Shown here piece after piece: positions 33,062-44,346 of a stretch of 64,000 nucleotides of DNA. Each line of letters starts with the position of its first letter. The stretch's first letter is position 1. Origin of the DNA: Heliocidaris tuberculata (lineage: Eukaryota > Echinodermata > Echinoidea > Camarodonta > Echinometridae); NCBI GenBank assembly GCA_025618425.1, contig CM046833.1:7183538-7247537 (forward strand). Direction: 5' to 3'. The translations under genes were made by a program, and so were the position numbers. Below the pieces are notes generated by a model that was not told the origin of the DNA, did not search any database, and was given only the letters and a program-made list of their open reading frames with translations.

Positions 33062-34750
33062 CCTACATACTACAAATTATGGCTATAGGTTCAAAGGACG
33101 AGATGTGACAGAAACAGTAAACGATTTGGTATATGTGGATGATATCAAACTCTTCGAAAAGAATGATGATGAACTTCACAAGATGATAGCAGTTGTAAAA
33201 CACTTCAGTGACGACATCAAGATGAAATTTGGCATCGACAAGTGTGCCAAAATTACACTGATTCGAGGAAGGAGAATGGAAGCCGGGATATGTTTTTGCC
33301 GGGTGAGGAAACATCAATCAAGGAGCTGACTACTGATCCAGCATGCAAGTATCTAGGTATAGCAGAAAATGATGCTATCAGTCATAGCACAATGAAGGAA
33401 AAGGCAACATCGGAGTACAAAAGAAGACCCAGGCTGATTCTCAAATCTGAGCTAAATGCCAAGAACAAAATTGAGGCAATTAACACACTCGCTATGCCTG
33501 TATTAAGATACAGTTTTGGCATTGTTAACTGGAGACTGGCTGAAATATGTGGCTTAGATGTGATGACAAGAAAAGATGTGATGACAAGAAAGCAGCTAAC
33601 GATGCATAGATCACACCACCCCAAAGCTGCTATTGAGAGGTTATATCTGTCTTGTGATCGTGGAGGAAGGGGTCTGCAACAGATTGAGATGGTATGGAAG
33701 CGGCAAACCTTGCTAACTACCCATCCAATACCTCTCATATACTGTCGAGTATATCCCTTGATCATGATAAAAGTCAAGCAATCTACTCCTCCAGCAAACA
33801 AGCCTCCATCATATTGGAACAACATCAAGTGACATTGCCGTTTGGTGAGAAAGAGAAAGCAAAACTTAGATGCTCCTTTCAACAGAAATTACAAGAACAA
33901 CTACGAGCGAAACGACTCCACGGGCATCATGAAAAACAATCACATCGGCAGTTCGTGAACCAAAAGGACACCTACAAATGGCTAAAGTCGGCTGGTCTCA
34001 CAGGCGAAACTGAGGGATTCATATTTACAATACAGGACCAGGTGGTGAGAACTCGTGCCTATGACAAATCAGTTCTCAGGGTAGACATAGATGACACCTG
34101 AAGGCTCTGTGGAAAAGAAACTGAAACACTCATGCATTTGGTGTCAGGATGTTCGATCCTTGCTCAGACGGAGTACATCACACGACATGACAATATTGCC
34201 AAACTTATTCATTGGCAATTGCTGAAGGATCATGGGTATACGACATGCAATCATCCATGGGAACACCAACCGCAAACGATTACCCTGACCAATGAAAGCA
34301 CCATATACTGGAATTGTGGCATACTAACGGATAGAACTATCAACTGCAACAAGCCAGACATTGTCATAAGGGACAAACACAAGGATCATCGAGATTTCTG
34401 TTCCCCATGACATTAACATCGCCGTCAAGGAAAGATACAAACTCCTTAAGTATCAAGACCTCAGGATAGAGATAGAGAGGATGTGGAACGTGAAAGCGGA
34501 GGTTACCCCAATCATCATCGGACACACAGGAATGGTCAAGAAGGGAATGGAAGCCCACATCACCAAGATCTCTCCTCATCTTCGCCTATACGACCTTCAG
34601 AAGGTAGCTATCCTGGGCACAGCCAGACTGATAAGAAAAACACTCGGACATAATTAGCAGTATAAAGTTGCACTTGAAAATACTTGGTGCTTTTTGTTAA
34701 AGCAAAGTCTTTTCAAGAAAAATATACGGATCTGATCCTGTTTTGCGGAA
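33062..34750 (+). mobile_element. 5'-truncated R4/Dong-like non-LTR retrotransposon
   Basis: Four frames in succession cover the C-terminal half of an R2-superclade polyprotein. They are: the RT catalytic YVDD box (LVYVDDIKLFEK at 33135); the thumb region with YLGI and then LTMHRSHHPKAAIERLYL; the CCHC box with its first Cys replaced by TGA (stop, then RLCGKETETLMHLVSGC at 34099); and a restriction-like endonuclease region (KPDIVIRDK, then EISVPHDINIAVKERYK, ending IRKTLGHN, stop at 34657). Frameshifts lie near 33280, 33700 and 34388. TAA repeats on both sides match the known target of Dong-type elements. It is inactive. Confidence 0.75.
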
Positions 34751-35277
34751 TAATAATAATAATGATAAGCTCGACGCATGATATAAGCGCTAGGAAGTGA
34801 CGCCACAAAGGAAGGACATAGTTGGTGCGCAATTTCAAACAATGAGATGCAAAAATTTAAAAAGACGCATGAGCATCCATGATACAAGTAAAACAAGAAA
34901 AGAAGCTGGACGCGTAAAGTGAGCGCTAATAAATGACGCAACAAAGGAAAGTATGGATTGGTGATTTTTTTATTTTTTTATTTTTTAAAGAAAAAAAATG
35001 AAAAGCGTAATTCACAAAATACAAAGCGTCACAAAAGGAGATACTGCGCAATAAAATAAAATTGAGTCCATGATGAGAAGCGTAAGATAAGCACAAAGCG
35101 CACCTAGAGAAGGATGTCATAAAAACAAAGTTGTGCAAAGTAGAATAATTACTGAGCATGTAAAGTTCACGGAATTAATGTTCAGTGATTAATTTTGAAC
35201 GATCGAAATGTAGCATTCATCCCATGAGGCTGGAAAAGCCCGAGCTTGAAGATGATTTTCTCCTCCATCGTCTCTCC

Positions 35278-35308
<31 letters not shown>

Positions 35309-35327
35309 ATCAAGGCAGGTTCGTAAT
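34751..35327. other. Intergenic, low complexity
   Basis: Contains A/T-rich sequence and a C-run followed by (CT)n at 35268-35308. There are several AAGCG phrases, as in other dispersed repeats. No gene. Confidence 0.55.
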
Positions 35328-35504
35328 ACACATACTTTAACATTGTTGCAAGTGTGGTTGGCGAGGTTAAAATGACCTGCAACCGAGAGCCCAGACAGAG
35401 TCAACGAGCACCTGAGGTCTATTCGACTGAACATCCCTGGGCTCCCGGTTGCTTGTCATTTTAACCTCACTAAACCACACGTGCAACGATGTTAAAGTAT
35501 GTGT
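35328..35504. repeat. Imperfect inverted repeat, ~65-bp arms
   Basis: The left arm begins ACACATACTTTAACATTGTTGC and ends GAGAGCCCA (35393). The right arm runs from TGGGCTCCCGGTTGC (35438) to TTAAAGTATGTGT (35504). The loop is about 44 bases. It could be a small MITE or a hairpin-forming transcript. No target duplication is obvious. Confidence 0.7.
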
Positions 35505-35852
35505 ACACATAGGGGTGAAATATGAAAGAATGTGCCTTCCAAACACCATTTATGTTGAAAAGATTCACAAGTATTCAATTTTACATTAATGTTTTTGATC
35601 AGCTACCATTACGTCATCTTACTTACTCTAGTCCCAAATTCATCGGCAGCGGATGAATTACTCATGTGTGCCCTATAGCAAGCTCCTGTATTACTGCGCC
35701 ATCTCCCGTCCAGCTTAGGCTATTTGAATTTAGTTACTTACTAACGTGTAAGCTTCTGTGTCATTATAGTTAACCTGTCCTATCTGAGCGCAGAAGCCAC
35801 ACATTAACAAGTTTACATTACGGATATTTCTGATCACTATTTTAAAATAAAA
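35505..35852. promoter_or_regulatory. Upstream region of the signal-peptide exon (candidate promoter/5' UTR)
   Basis: About 350 bases before the ATG, with mixed composition and without microsatellites. A TATA-like TTTTAAAATAAAA lies just before the ATG at 35853, but it is too close to be the promoter TATA box. No transcription start can be fixed. Confidence 0.25.
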
Positions 35853-35904
35853 ATGAATAGGTCTACACTTTTTGGTATAATGTCCGTAGGCATCGCCGTT
35901 GTTT
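35853..35904 (+). CDS. Signal-peptide exon (phase 1 end)
   Basis: ATG and 17 codons encode MNRSTLFGIMSVGIAVV, ending T|GTAAGT. It has a short basic start and a hydrophobic core as in a signal peptide. The split codon T|CT joins to the V1 exon as Ser. It is the only credible signal peptide in the window. Confidence 0.75.
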
Positions 35905-36307
35905 GTAAGTACATCGTTAATTTGTCAATATCTACCACAAAAGCGTCCGTACAGCTTTTGCATCGTGTTTCATAATGTGATTCATTATGCCAACTCGTTG
36001 TTTAGGTGACAATTGAGATTTTTTTAAAGTTATGAAATCGCAACCCAATAAAGAATTGTTATTTGTTATATCTATTGAATAACATTGTTTTTAAATAAAA
36101 ATGATGTTTAAACGATTAACGAGGGGACATTATTTCCCAATGTATAATATTTTTGTTTTCGTTGTAGGCTTTAAATACATTTAGTTGTTCGTTATTTCTT
36201 GTTTATATTTCTTTTATTCCTGATATCAAAAGGGAGGGGGGTGGGTTCTTTTCTGATATTATATTGGATTTTATGGTTGAAATAGTGACATACTGTTTCC
36301 TTTTCAG

Positions 36308-36622
36308 CTTCTATGGAGGTACAGGAAATACATGTTGTTGCCCTTATTGGAATGAGTGCTGAATTGCACTGCAACGGCCCATCATCAAATCAGACGTTAG
36401 ACGTTATTACATGGACAAAAAGCCAGGAAAGAACACTCATTTTTTATTGTAATGGACAAAATTGCAGCATTCCTCATGACTACCATGCTTTGAATGTAAA
36501 AGATATATACGAGAGCATCCTCAAAATACCTACAGTGTCTTTGAAGGATGAAAATGACTACCATTGTGAAATTCATAGTTCAATTGCCTTTAGGCGGAAC
36601 TCTTTCAATCTAACTGTGAGCT
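36308..36622 (+). CDS. V1 Ig exon (phase 1-1)
   Basis: Preceded by TTCCTTTTCAG and ending AGCT|GTAAGT. The 315 bases encode a V-like Ig domain: B-strand Cys in AELHCNG, Trp in VITWTKS, and the canonical F-strand in LKDENDYHCEIH. Two extra cysteines (FYCNGQNCS) occupy the same place as the extra cysteines of the other V exons. NQT, NCS and NLT sequons are present. It differs enough from the V2 type (genes 1, 2 and 4) to be a separate V lineage. Confidence 0.87.
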
Positions 36623-37540
36623 GTAAGTTGTCTTTTATTTTTCCGTCCGTTTTCATTAAGATATTATTTATAATTTACTTTTCCTATTTTCAGGGAAAAT
36701 GTCACAGACATTCTTAGAATAACTGATAAAGCGGCATCTATTGTAAGTTGCCACCAGGCCCCTAAAGCTCCGCCATCTTGTCGGGGTCCATTAGAAGGCC
36801 CGATAAGCACCTTTGCATAATTCATGAGCGTAAATGCATGATTCATTTTGTAAGATGCTCCCCGAGAGTAGCATTAGTTTGTACGCGGTATGAAACACAT
36901 TACGCGCATCAGCCTAGAGCATGCGCAGTAAGAAAGGTCAAATTCAGTAATATATGCATTTATGGTAATGTATTCATCGCTTCAACGTACAGATTCGGCG
37001 AATCAGCGTCGGTAATTTCTAATTGTGGCAGACGGTACTCGGTCAATGCACTTTAATTGTAATCGATCTCCGAATAAAAATATATCGCTTTGCAAATTTG
37101 TAAACAAGTAAATAAAGCTAAAAATGCAACCGGACAGACCGAATCAAATCTAATCATGGATACAGATAATGTAAAAGTAAATGTAAAGTACTTGACACGT
37201 CACCAGTGGCCTAAGTCTCTTTTGTTGTTGATATACTTAATACCGGTAAATATATTCATTTGATATGCATAAAGGATAAATGATAAATAAATGAATAAAT
37301 AAATGAAACATATATGTATAATGAAAAAAACAAAAACAAAAAACCCCTCTTGCAGTGTAGGATTTTTTTTCAGGGATGGTTTTCACAACAGAAAGGATGA
37401 TCTTCATTTGGGGGTGAGGGAATGGGGTCCTTTAGTTAATTGAGGTTTTTCTTTAACTTTTTAGTTAGTCTTGATATAAATGATTTTTTGTTTTTAAAGT
37501 GTACGTTTGTTCTTTTTTAGAAGGGATTTTGAATTGTATT
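36623..37540. other. Start of the large gene 4 intron
   Basis: At 36768-36820 is a CCGCCATCTTGTCGGGGTCC stretch followed by GCCCGATAAGCACC, whose inverse lies at 42511-42524. The rest is AT-rich without a supported exon. Confidence 0.45.
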
Positions 37541-37902
37541 AAAAGGAACAATCCACTAACGTAGCTGAGGGAGGGGGGGGGCAGGGTGCCCCCGACAACT
37601 TTTCCTCCCTTTTTTTTTTCCTTGTTTGTCAGAGAATTATGGAGGAAAACATGTGATACCCCTCCCCCCCCCCCCCCCGAGCGTCTATTTTGAGGGCTGG
37701 GGAGTCTTGATGTAAATGATCTTTTTATTTTTATTTTTTTTAAATAATATAAGTGTACATTATTTTGTTCTTTTTTGAAAGGGATTTTTTATTTTATTAA
37801 AAGGAACAATCCACTAGCGTAGCTGAGGGGGAGGGGGGGGGGGGGCAGGGGGCATAATTTTTTTTTCTTGCTTGTCAGAGAATTATGGAGGAAAACATGT
37901 AA

Positions 37903-37943
<41 letters not shown>

Positions 37944-38660
37944 AGCGTCTATTTTGAGGGCTGGGGGAAAAAAGTACCGCACTGAGCGAGTTTGGGAGAG
38001 CTGGCGAGAAGAAAAAAATACGGGTCTCCCTTCAAGCAGAGTTTTAGAATTTAGAATTTTTTGTTTTTTGTTTTTGCTTGTCACAGAATTATGATTATGG
38101 AGGAAAACATCTGATAACTCCCCCCCCCCCCCCCCCCCCCTCACTGAGCGCCACTGGAACAATCAAAATACCGGGAAGAATTATCTTCTAACTTTTACTT
38201 TGCATTTGTGAGTAAAATTTATATGTTGCCATTCACTAACGTACCCAAGGGGGCCGGGGGCAAGGGGGGGGGGGGGCAGAGTGCCACCTGACAAGTTTTG
38301 AAGAAAAAAAAGGTTATCGGGTTCCTGAACAAGATTCTCGACACCCCCCACTGAGCGACTTTTGGAGGGCTGGCGAACAATTTTCGGAACTGACCTCCTC
38401 TTTTTTTTTTCTTTAATGCTTGTCAGAGAATTATGGAGGATAACTGGACCCCATAAAATCTGATAACCCCCCCCCCCCCCCCGATCCACTAAGCGACTTT
38501 GGGAGGGCCGGCGAAAAAAATTCTCGACCCCCCCCCCCTCCCCCCCCCCGAGCGACTTTTGGAGGGCTGTTGGGGGGGGGGGGAATTGTCGCCATTGATA
38601 ACCCTTTTTTTTTTTTTTTAACCCCTCTTGACGCCAAGGTCCAGACGCCACTGTTGCCAT
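37541..38660. repeat. Array of G/C-homopolymer-rich units (~215-245 bp)
   Basis: TTGTCAGAGAATTATGGAGG recurs near 37626, 37869, 38082 (slightly changed) and 38420. Each copy is followed by a C-run and then GAGCGxCTxTTTxGAGGGCTGG. Before each comes CACTAxCGTAGCTGAGGG and a G-run. It is a tandem or nested family of a decayed element whose ends look like xACTAGCGTA / ACGCCACTG. Frames across it are Pro/Gly artefacts. Confidence 0.65.
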
Positions 38661-39735
38661 TCCTTTCCAGCTTTCATGCCTGTAAGTCACCACTCAATCA
38701 CAAGTCTTATACAATACTATTCATTTCCATCAACTTATGATTGACCATTCCAGTCAAAGCTTATTTTCTTCACTCTCCCTTTCACATACGCAGGCATGAC
38801 AGGGTGGTCGCTAGAGAATTATGAATGGGGCAATAGTAACTGTGCCAAGAAAAAAAATTCCCACAAATTTCCAACAATAAAAAAGTAAAACTGAACTTTA
38901 TATTTTTATATATTTTTGGACATGCCAAAATACTGACAGTTTGAAACGTTACAAATATTAAGGTGTATTGCCATCCCGCCACACCAGTTGTGCATCCAGG
39001 ATTTTGTAAAAGATGGGGCACACATTGCAGAAAATTCTCTGACAAGTTGAAAAAGGTCATTTCAAAGGAGGCGGGGGGAGGGGGTACAATCTTGAAGTTG
39101 TATACTGAAGGTATGTCACTCTGTATCAAGGGGGGCATGGGCCGGAAGTGCCCCCTAAATCTGATACTGCCCCCTTCCACCCCCACCCCCTCGAGCGATA
39201 CCACTGCTTTTTCTCTCATTTTTTATCTTTCTCATTCCATTCTAACTCTGACTTACCTTTCACACAAACTTTTCATTTAACATTTCTAGTTATGGAACCC
39301 CTGCCCCCCCCCCCTTTGAATACTCTATGTAAAAGTATATCACATGAACATTATCACTAAAATGATAATTCAAGTTAGAATGAAAAAGCTCTCAGAATAT
39401 GTAAATGTTAAAGGTAACTAGATAAATGACTTTCCATCCCCTTAACATGATAAAAGAGATGAACTAAATCCTTTGTTTTTTTTTTTGTCTATTTAATAAC
39501 AATAAATATCAATTCAAATAACAAGTTTATAATTTGAAAAAAAAAAAAATATTGAAATTGCACATCCTTGCAGAAGTCTAGTGGTAAGTCAAATTTTCAT
39601 ATCACTTACTAGTACAGTATATCACTGAATGAATATTTGGTTTTTCTCACAAGTTCTCAAGCAATTTGCATATCAACTGTTTCATTCTATTATACTGTTG
39701 AAATGGTCACTGACATAAATCAAATCTAGGTTTTG
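38661..39735. other. No gene seen; one further dispersed-repeat fragment
   Basis: GCATCCAGGATTTTGTAAAAG near 38993 echoes the repeat at 8284. C-rich tracts lie at 39166-39190 and 39301-39316 and A/T tracts near 39475-39550. Possibly contains the 3' UTR of the minus-strand candidate gene. Confidence 0.45.
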
Positions 39736-39906
39736 TTAAATTTCATTCAGCTGAAGGCACTTATTTTTTAGAATTTCAGCAAATGCAATATTCAAACAAA
39801 AATCCTCCAAATCAGAAACCCTTGTTAGGGATATCTGTATTGTTTTATTCTGAATGAAATCGCCAACTTCATTGCATGTATCCACTCGTGAGACTGCTGA
39901 TCTAGC
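39736..39906 (-). CDS. Possible terminal exon of a minus-strand gene (weak)
   Basis: The minus strand is open for about 56 codons to TAA at 39736: SRVDTCNEVGDFIQNKTIQI, then RVSDLEDFCLNIAFAEILKN and a short end. Composition is protein-like for such AT-rich DNA and acceptor-like CAGs lie at its start. It would need phase 1 while the candidate upstream exon ends in phase 0, so at least one exon is missing or the link is wrong. Not recognised. Confidence 0.3.
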   Translation of the reverse strand, partial: ARSAVSRVDTCNEVGDFIQNKTIQISLTRVSDLEDFCLNIAFAEILKNKCLQLNEI

Positions 39907-40363
39907 TTACAGGAATGAAGAGCTGTAGTGGTAATCCGTAAGTCTGTTGAATAAAAAGAGAAAATAGAACAAATTAAAAACTATTAAGGTCGTAAACAAT
40001 AAGAAAGGACTGCAATGTGCCAGATATGTATATATGCATGACTCAAACAGAGTAAATAATGCTTGATAAAAAGCTATTTTACCCACATTCATTAAAATTA
40101 AGTTCTTTTGTAAGCATGAAAATGGAAATGATGAATCCTTATAAAAATTAAGTAAAATTCCTATATTTGACTAAAAAAAAATTTTCAGGTGAGAGGGAAA
40201 GGAAATTACAATAGTTTTAAATAACTTGCTTCCTCTTCAAGTTGTGTACTACTGATATAGGCCTATTATATATTTTTTTATATTGATATATTTTTTGAAA
40301 ACTTTTTTTTTGTGGGGGGGGGGGGGTAATTGCCAAATTTAATTATGCACAGTAAAGGCCTAC

Positions 40364-40464
40364 CTCTCCAAGCTTGAGCATGCAGGTCAGTATATCTGCT
40401 CTTTGTTCATTTCTCTGGATTGTGTATCTCAATATTCTTTCACCATCCATTGTAAAGAATCATG
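40364..40464 (-). CDS. Possible first coding exon of a minus-strand gene
   Basis: On the minus strand TTTTTACACAG|CATG opens the exon and GGAGAG|GTAGGC closes it. From the ATG at 40450 it encodes MDGERILRYTIQRNEQRADI followed by LTCMLKLGE, 29 codons ending in phase 0. The peptide is charged and helical-looking. I do not recognise it. Together with the upstream UTR-like exon this suggests a small gene nested antisense in the gene 4 intron. Confidence 0.4.
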
Positions 40465-40968
40465 CTGTGTAAAAAGAGGATAAATAAATAAATTTATAAG
40501 TGCAAGTATAAATGAAAGTAATTTAGAGGTACACAATATATATTTCACAGAAATACTTGTACTCCACTAATAGTGACTTCTTTTTTTTTATCTTCTCAAA
40601 CATCTAAATACATCTAATTCAGATCATAGATCAGAGAGACCGTTTTCACAGATTGTATTGTGAATAAATGTGAAGTGTAATCTTCTCTTTCTTTTCCATG
40701 CTTACACACAATGCTGGGCTTTGTTGGCAATGGTTTAAAATGTTTGCATTAAGGACAAGCTATTAAAAAATCAATGGCAACTAGTAAAGGCATCTGTAAT
40801 ATGCTTTTAACTAACACATTTAGGGACCCCTGGAAGCCCTAATTGCTTCTATAGTTCATTTCCTTGTTTCCTGTTAAATTACAATATTTATGATAATCAT
40901 AAAATGATTCAAATTACACTTTACATGTATAAGCATATAGATACTCAGGAAATGTTCTGTAAACTTAC

Positions 40969-41068
40969 CTGTAATTTAGGAAGGCTAGATTTCTGCTTCA
41001 TCATGTATGGTCAGTTTGCATTTGCGCAATGTTTGAATAACATTTCTTGGGTTCCTTTCCATTTTGAT
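40969..41068 (-). other. Possible 5' UTR exon, minus strand
   Basis: Minus-strand borders are strong: a T-run then TTTAACAG before, and TTACAG|GTAAGT after. All three frames have stops, and an ATG-initiated frame of about 25 codons ends inside it, so it would be a non-coding leader exon with an upstream ORF. A promoter would lie further upstream, toward 41.7-42.2 kb. Confidence 0.35.
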
Positions 41069-42821
41069 CTGTTAAAAAAAAAATAATGAAAACAAGAGTT
41101 GTCATTTTTGGGGGGTCTTTCTTGTTACAGTCATAGCTACATTGATAATAATTGTTTTTATCAGGCAAATAAATTCCAATCCATTATTTTTCAAAGGTCA
41201 AAATTCAATAATCATCAGCTATCTTATGTTTATTAAGGTGCATTCAAGCTACATAAGTTTCTTGGAAAGAAAAAGAAACAGCCTCAGCAACAAAACTTTC
41301 TAGTGACGTGTGTCTGAAATTTTGAACAGGGATCCCTAAACTGGCTTTAACAACCAGACTGAATTTTTGCCCAAAATACATTTGCCTCCACCCCCCCCCA
41401 AAAAAAAAAAATCATATTCTATCAGACTCCAGTTAATTTAAGTCAGTTTAATTGACCAAATGGCATGAATTGAACCAAATATAGTAGATCCAAGTCTTTT
41501 AAGAACGAAAAAAAGTCAGGCGTGAAAGTGAAGTTGAACAGAGTTCTTATTAAACATGGTTAGAGATCTAGATCTTCTTTGACTTTGTCCCCCAAAGTCA
41601 AGCACAGCTTTAGCCCTAGGCCTAGCCAAGTCTACATCTACTCAAGATAGACTATCCTTCAGACTTCGGTTTATGGAATAAAGTTTCAACAAATATTCAG
41701 AGTTCAAAACAGTAAACCTCGTGTAACATTAATGATTTTATATCAGCACTAATTCATATCTTATCAAAATCATCGATATCGTAGAATCCCACCACACAGT
41801 CACAGTCACAGATTCCAAATCTAACGTTAACCGTAGTCTCGTACTCGTAGTTGGACTAACGAATACGCTTGTGTGCACCATACAGATGAACAACATGAGG
41901 AAATTAAGCTTATGGTTATGCAATACAGTCTATCACCATTTAGAGTTTAATAACGTTAGATCTGTTTAGATCTTCTTAGATCCAACTTGTTTGCATGTAT
42001 TGAAATTTTGACGCTGTCGAAATAGCCACCGCGCCAGTGGCTGAAACTGACCCGTGACTGCCCGGGTAGCTGTCATGAGCCGCAGCGTGTGAGGACAGCG
42101 ATCTCCGTGTCAAACTATATCTCGACGATAAATTTAGAACTGTAATTTCGAGAGAAAATTGTTTCAATCCTTTTTCAACACAACTCTTGTGAATCCTTTT
42201 GAAATATAGATAAATTATCGTAGATCACCTAGAATTGTACAAGTTATTTTTATTAATAAACTAAATGTACGAAATTTAATGATAATTTGACCTCTACTCA
42301 CCTTGTCCTTTTGAACTAACATCTCTCATTTCGTGCGGATGACGTCTGGCATATAATCTGCATAATTAATAGGTCTTGAATTGACGAAGTTGAGGTCAAG
42401 TAAATTTTGATCGATACTATCGAATTATGTACATATTCATGACCTAGCATCCAATCAAAGTTTCACAATAAACTGACATGCACAAGAAATATGAATAATG
42501 CAACGTATCGGGTGCTTATCGGGCTCTTCAAATGATCCGAAAGAGGCGGGGCCTAATTCCATTCGCGTAATGATTTCCGCGCGAATAAGTAGTTGAAAAT
42601 AAGTGATAAAATAGTGACACAAAATACTTTTCTTTGTAAGATTTCAATTCAATAAAAGACATAAAAAAGTATATGAGCCATTATTAAAACGCATATGTAA
42701 GGAAGCGTTGAAGTTTCATCTTTTACATTATCATATTCAAAACATCCATACATTTATGACAGGGTCAGGATCCAGCAATATTTAACCCAAATACATAATC
42801 TATCCTTGAAATTGTCAAGAC
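41069..42821. other. Intron/intergenic with mixed-composition island
   Basis: About 41700-42180 is less AT-biased and has scattered CpGs, so it could hold the promoter of the minus-strand candidate. At 42511-42524 lies GGTGCTTATCGGGC, the inverse of 36798-36811, followed by GAAAGAGGCGGGG. No protein-coding exon is supported. Confidence 0.4.
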
Positions 42822-43461
42822 CATAGAATCCTAGCACTGTGATTGGCTGGCAAGGCCACCCTGCAAGATTATGGCGCGATATTTGAAACCACATGCCACC
42901 TGTTGGGTGAACTCTTGACCTCTTGTGCAAACATGGTCATGGTTTGACAAACATGCTTATCTATTTTTGGGAAAGGGCTTATGAAGTAACCAATCAGAGA
43001 GCTGGAATCAACTGTTTGAAGGATACATGGTGTAGTTTGGTTACATTTTGCTGGATCCTGACCCTGTCATTAAGTGTACATACATATTATTTCAATATTT
43101 GTAAAGTATAGATATTGCCCTTTACACTCATGTCAAATTCAACTTGGCTCATAATAAAACAATGTGAGTTTTTTACAGGTTTACTTTTCATTTTATTTCC
43201 ATTTTTTGGTCATAAAATAACATTATTTTTCACCAATTTTGTCACATTTTTCATAGACAAATAGAGCATGTCATGAATCTCTAATTCCTCCTCTGTTATT
43301 TGATGTACAAATCATGAGAATCAGTAAATGTTAACCAGTCCATTCAATCATTTGGAAATCAGATGTTCCCGGGGATTCCTGCTCATTATGTATTCAGAGA
43401 CTGACCCAGTCAAGCAAAAGTGGAAATAAAATAGAGCACTTTTGGGGGACCTGCGGTTTGA
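42822..43461. repeat. 0.6-kb dispersed repeat, copy 2
   Basis: Second copy of 29998-30618, with the same order of landmarks. An extra insertion, GTCATGGTTTGACAAACATG, is present near 42937. Confidence 0.75.
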
Positions 43462-43499
43462 CTGGGAAGTATTTGCAGCTCCAGGAATGGAATTCTGAG

Positions 43500-43877
43500 C
43501 GCTCACGAGTGCTCGAATCACAGCTATCTGTCCTCGTCTAGCTATGACGTTAATCAGAAAGGCCCAGAGGATGTTGTTTGATTTACCTTTGAGACTTTGA
43601 GTGTCCAACCAATTTTGTTCTGTATGTCACGAAAGTTACTGCGTTGCCTGAAATCTTTCTTCCAACAGTCGGTTATAATGCTGAACATGACCAAATTTGG
43701 CCTAAATCCATTAAGGAGGGAGCACACTTCCCCCAAGGCTACTAATGGAAGAGCATAATTGACATCATCACTTTCCTCCATGAACAACTGATTGCGATGA
43801 ATTAAACTTTTACCCCTATTTGATATGGGAGGGAAGTTATTACCAGGACAGGAGAAACTCAAATTTAGTTTATTCAA
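43500..43877 (-). pseudogene. Conserved coding-like element, copy 3 (longest)
   Basis: The minus strand is open through FMEESDDVNYALPLVALGEV, then SIITDCWKKDFRQRSNFRDI, about 107 codons. In another frame it continues SLKGKSNNILWAFLINVIAR to AQNSIPGAANTSQ. The shared RQRSNFRD core with the other three copies and the protein-like composition suggest the remnant of a real gene or transposon ORF on the strand opposite to the Ig genes. Family unknown. Confidence 0.5.
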
Positions 43878-44041
43878 ACAACGTATTTCAACGATGCATT
43901 CAAATCGAAGGAAATGTAAGGTTTAAGAATCAAATTCAGTTAACATCTATTTCATAAAAGTGCAAAAGTGAAGGGCTACAACTAGGGGTAACATATTTTT
44001 GTTAGGCTCGTATTTGTGATCTGTTCATATCTAAATTATAG

Positions 44042-44346
44042 ATGGAACCGATGTGGAAACACTTGATGGAGAGGACGTGAACTTCCAGTGCCTCGGGACT
44101 AGCACAACCGAGCCAATATTGAAGATATTGTGGGAACAAAGTAATGGCACGCCATTTTTTAATGCTTCTTGTCTACTGCTTCTTGTGATATCAATATGAC
44201 AAGTCACTCACTTGGTCGAGAAAATGATACGTTTATCAGCATCGTGACAATTCAGAACGTTTCATTAATTCACGAGAATGAATATTCTTTCACCATGATT
44301 ACTCCATACGACAGAAAGAGTTGTAAAGTCAACCTTAAAGTAAACG
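44042..44346 (+). pseudogene. Gene 4 V2 Ig exon with 14-bp tandem duplication
   Basis: After TAAATTATAG the frame reads the B-strand Cys (NFQCLGTS) and Trp (KILWEQSNG). A TGCTTCTTGT unit at 44163 is then repeated at 44177, a 14-base period duplication that shifts the frame into TGA. Downstream the original frame resumes (CDINMTSHSLGREND, then HENEYSFTM and KSCKVNLKVNG). Without the extra 14 bases the exon would be 291 bases, symmetrical. As in gene 1 the F-strand Cys is Phe (YSF). The donor AACG|GTATTT is kept. Skipping this exon keeps the frame. Confidence 0.83.

Noticed and set aside
33382..33882. 166-codon minus-strand frame
   Set aside because: Antisense shadow of the R4/Dong-like retrotransposon, whose sense frames carry clear RT motifs.
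38181..38693. 170-codon minus-strand frame
   Set aside because: Built from poly-G/poly-C runs and direct repeats, with Pro/Gly stretches and no conserved domain.
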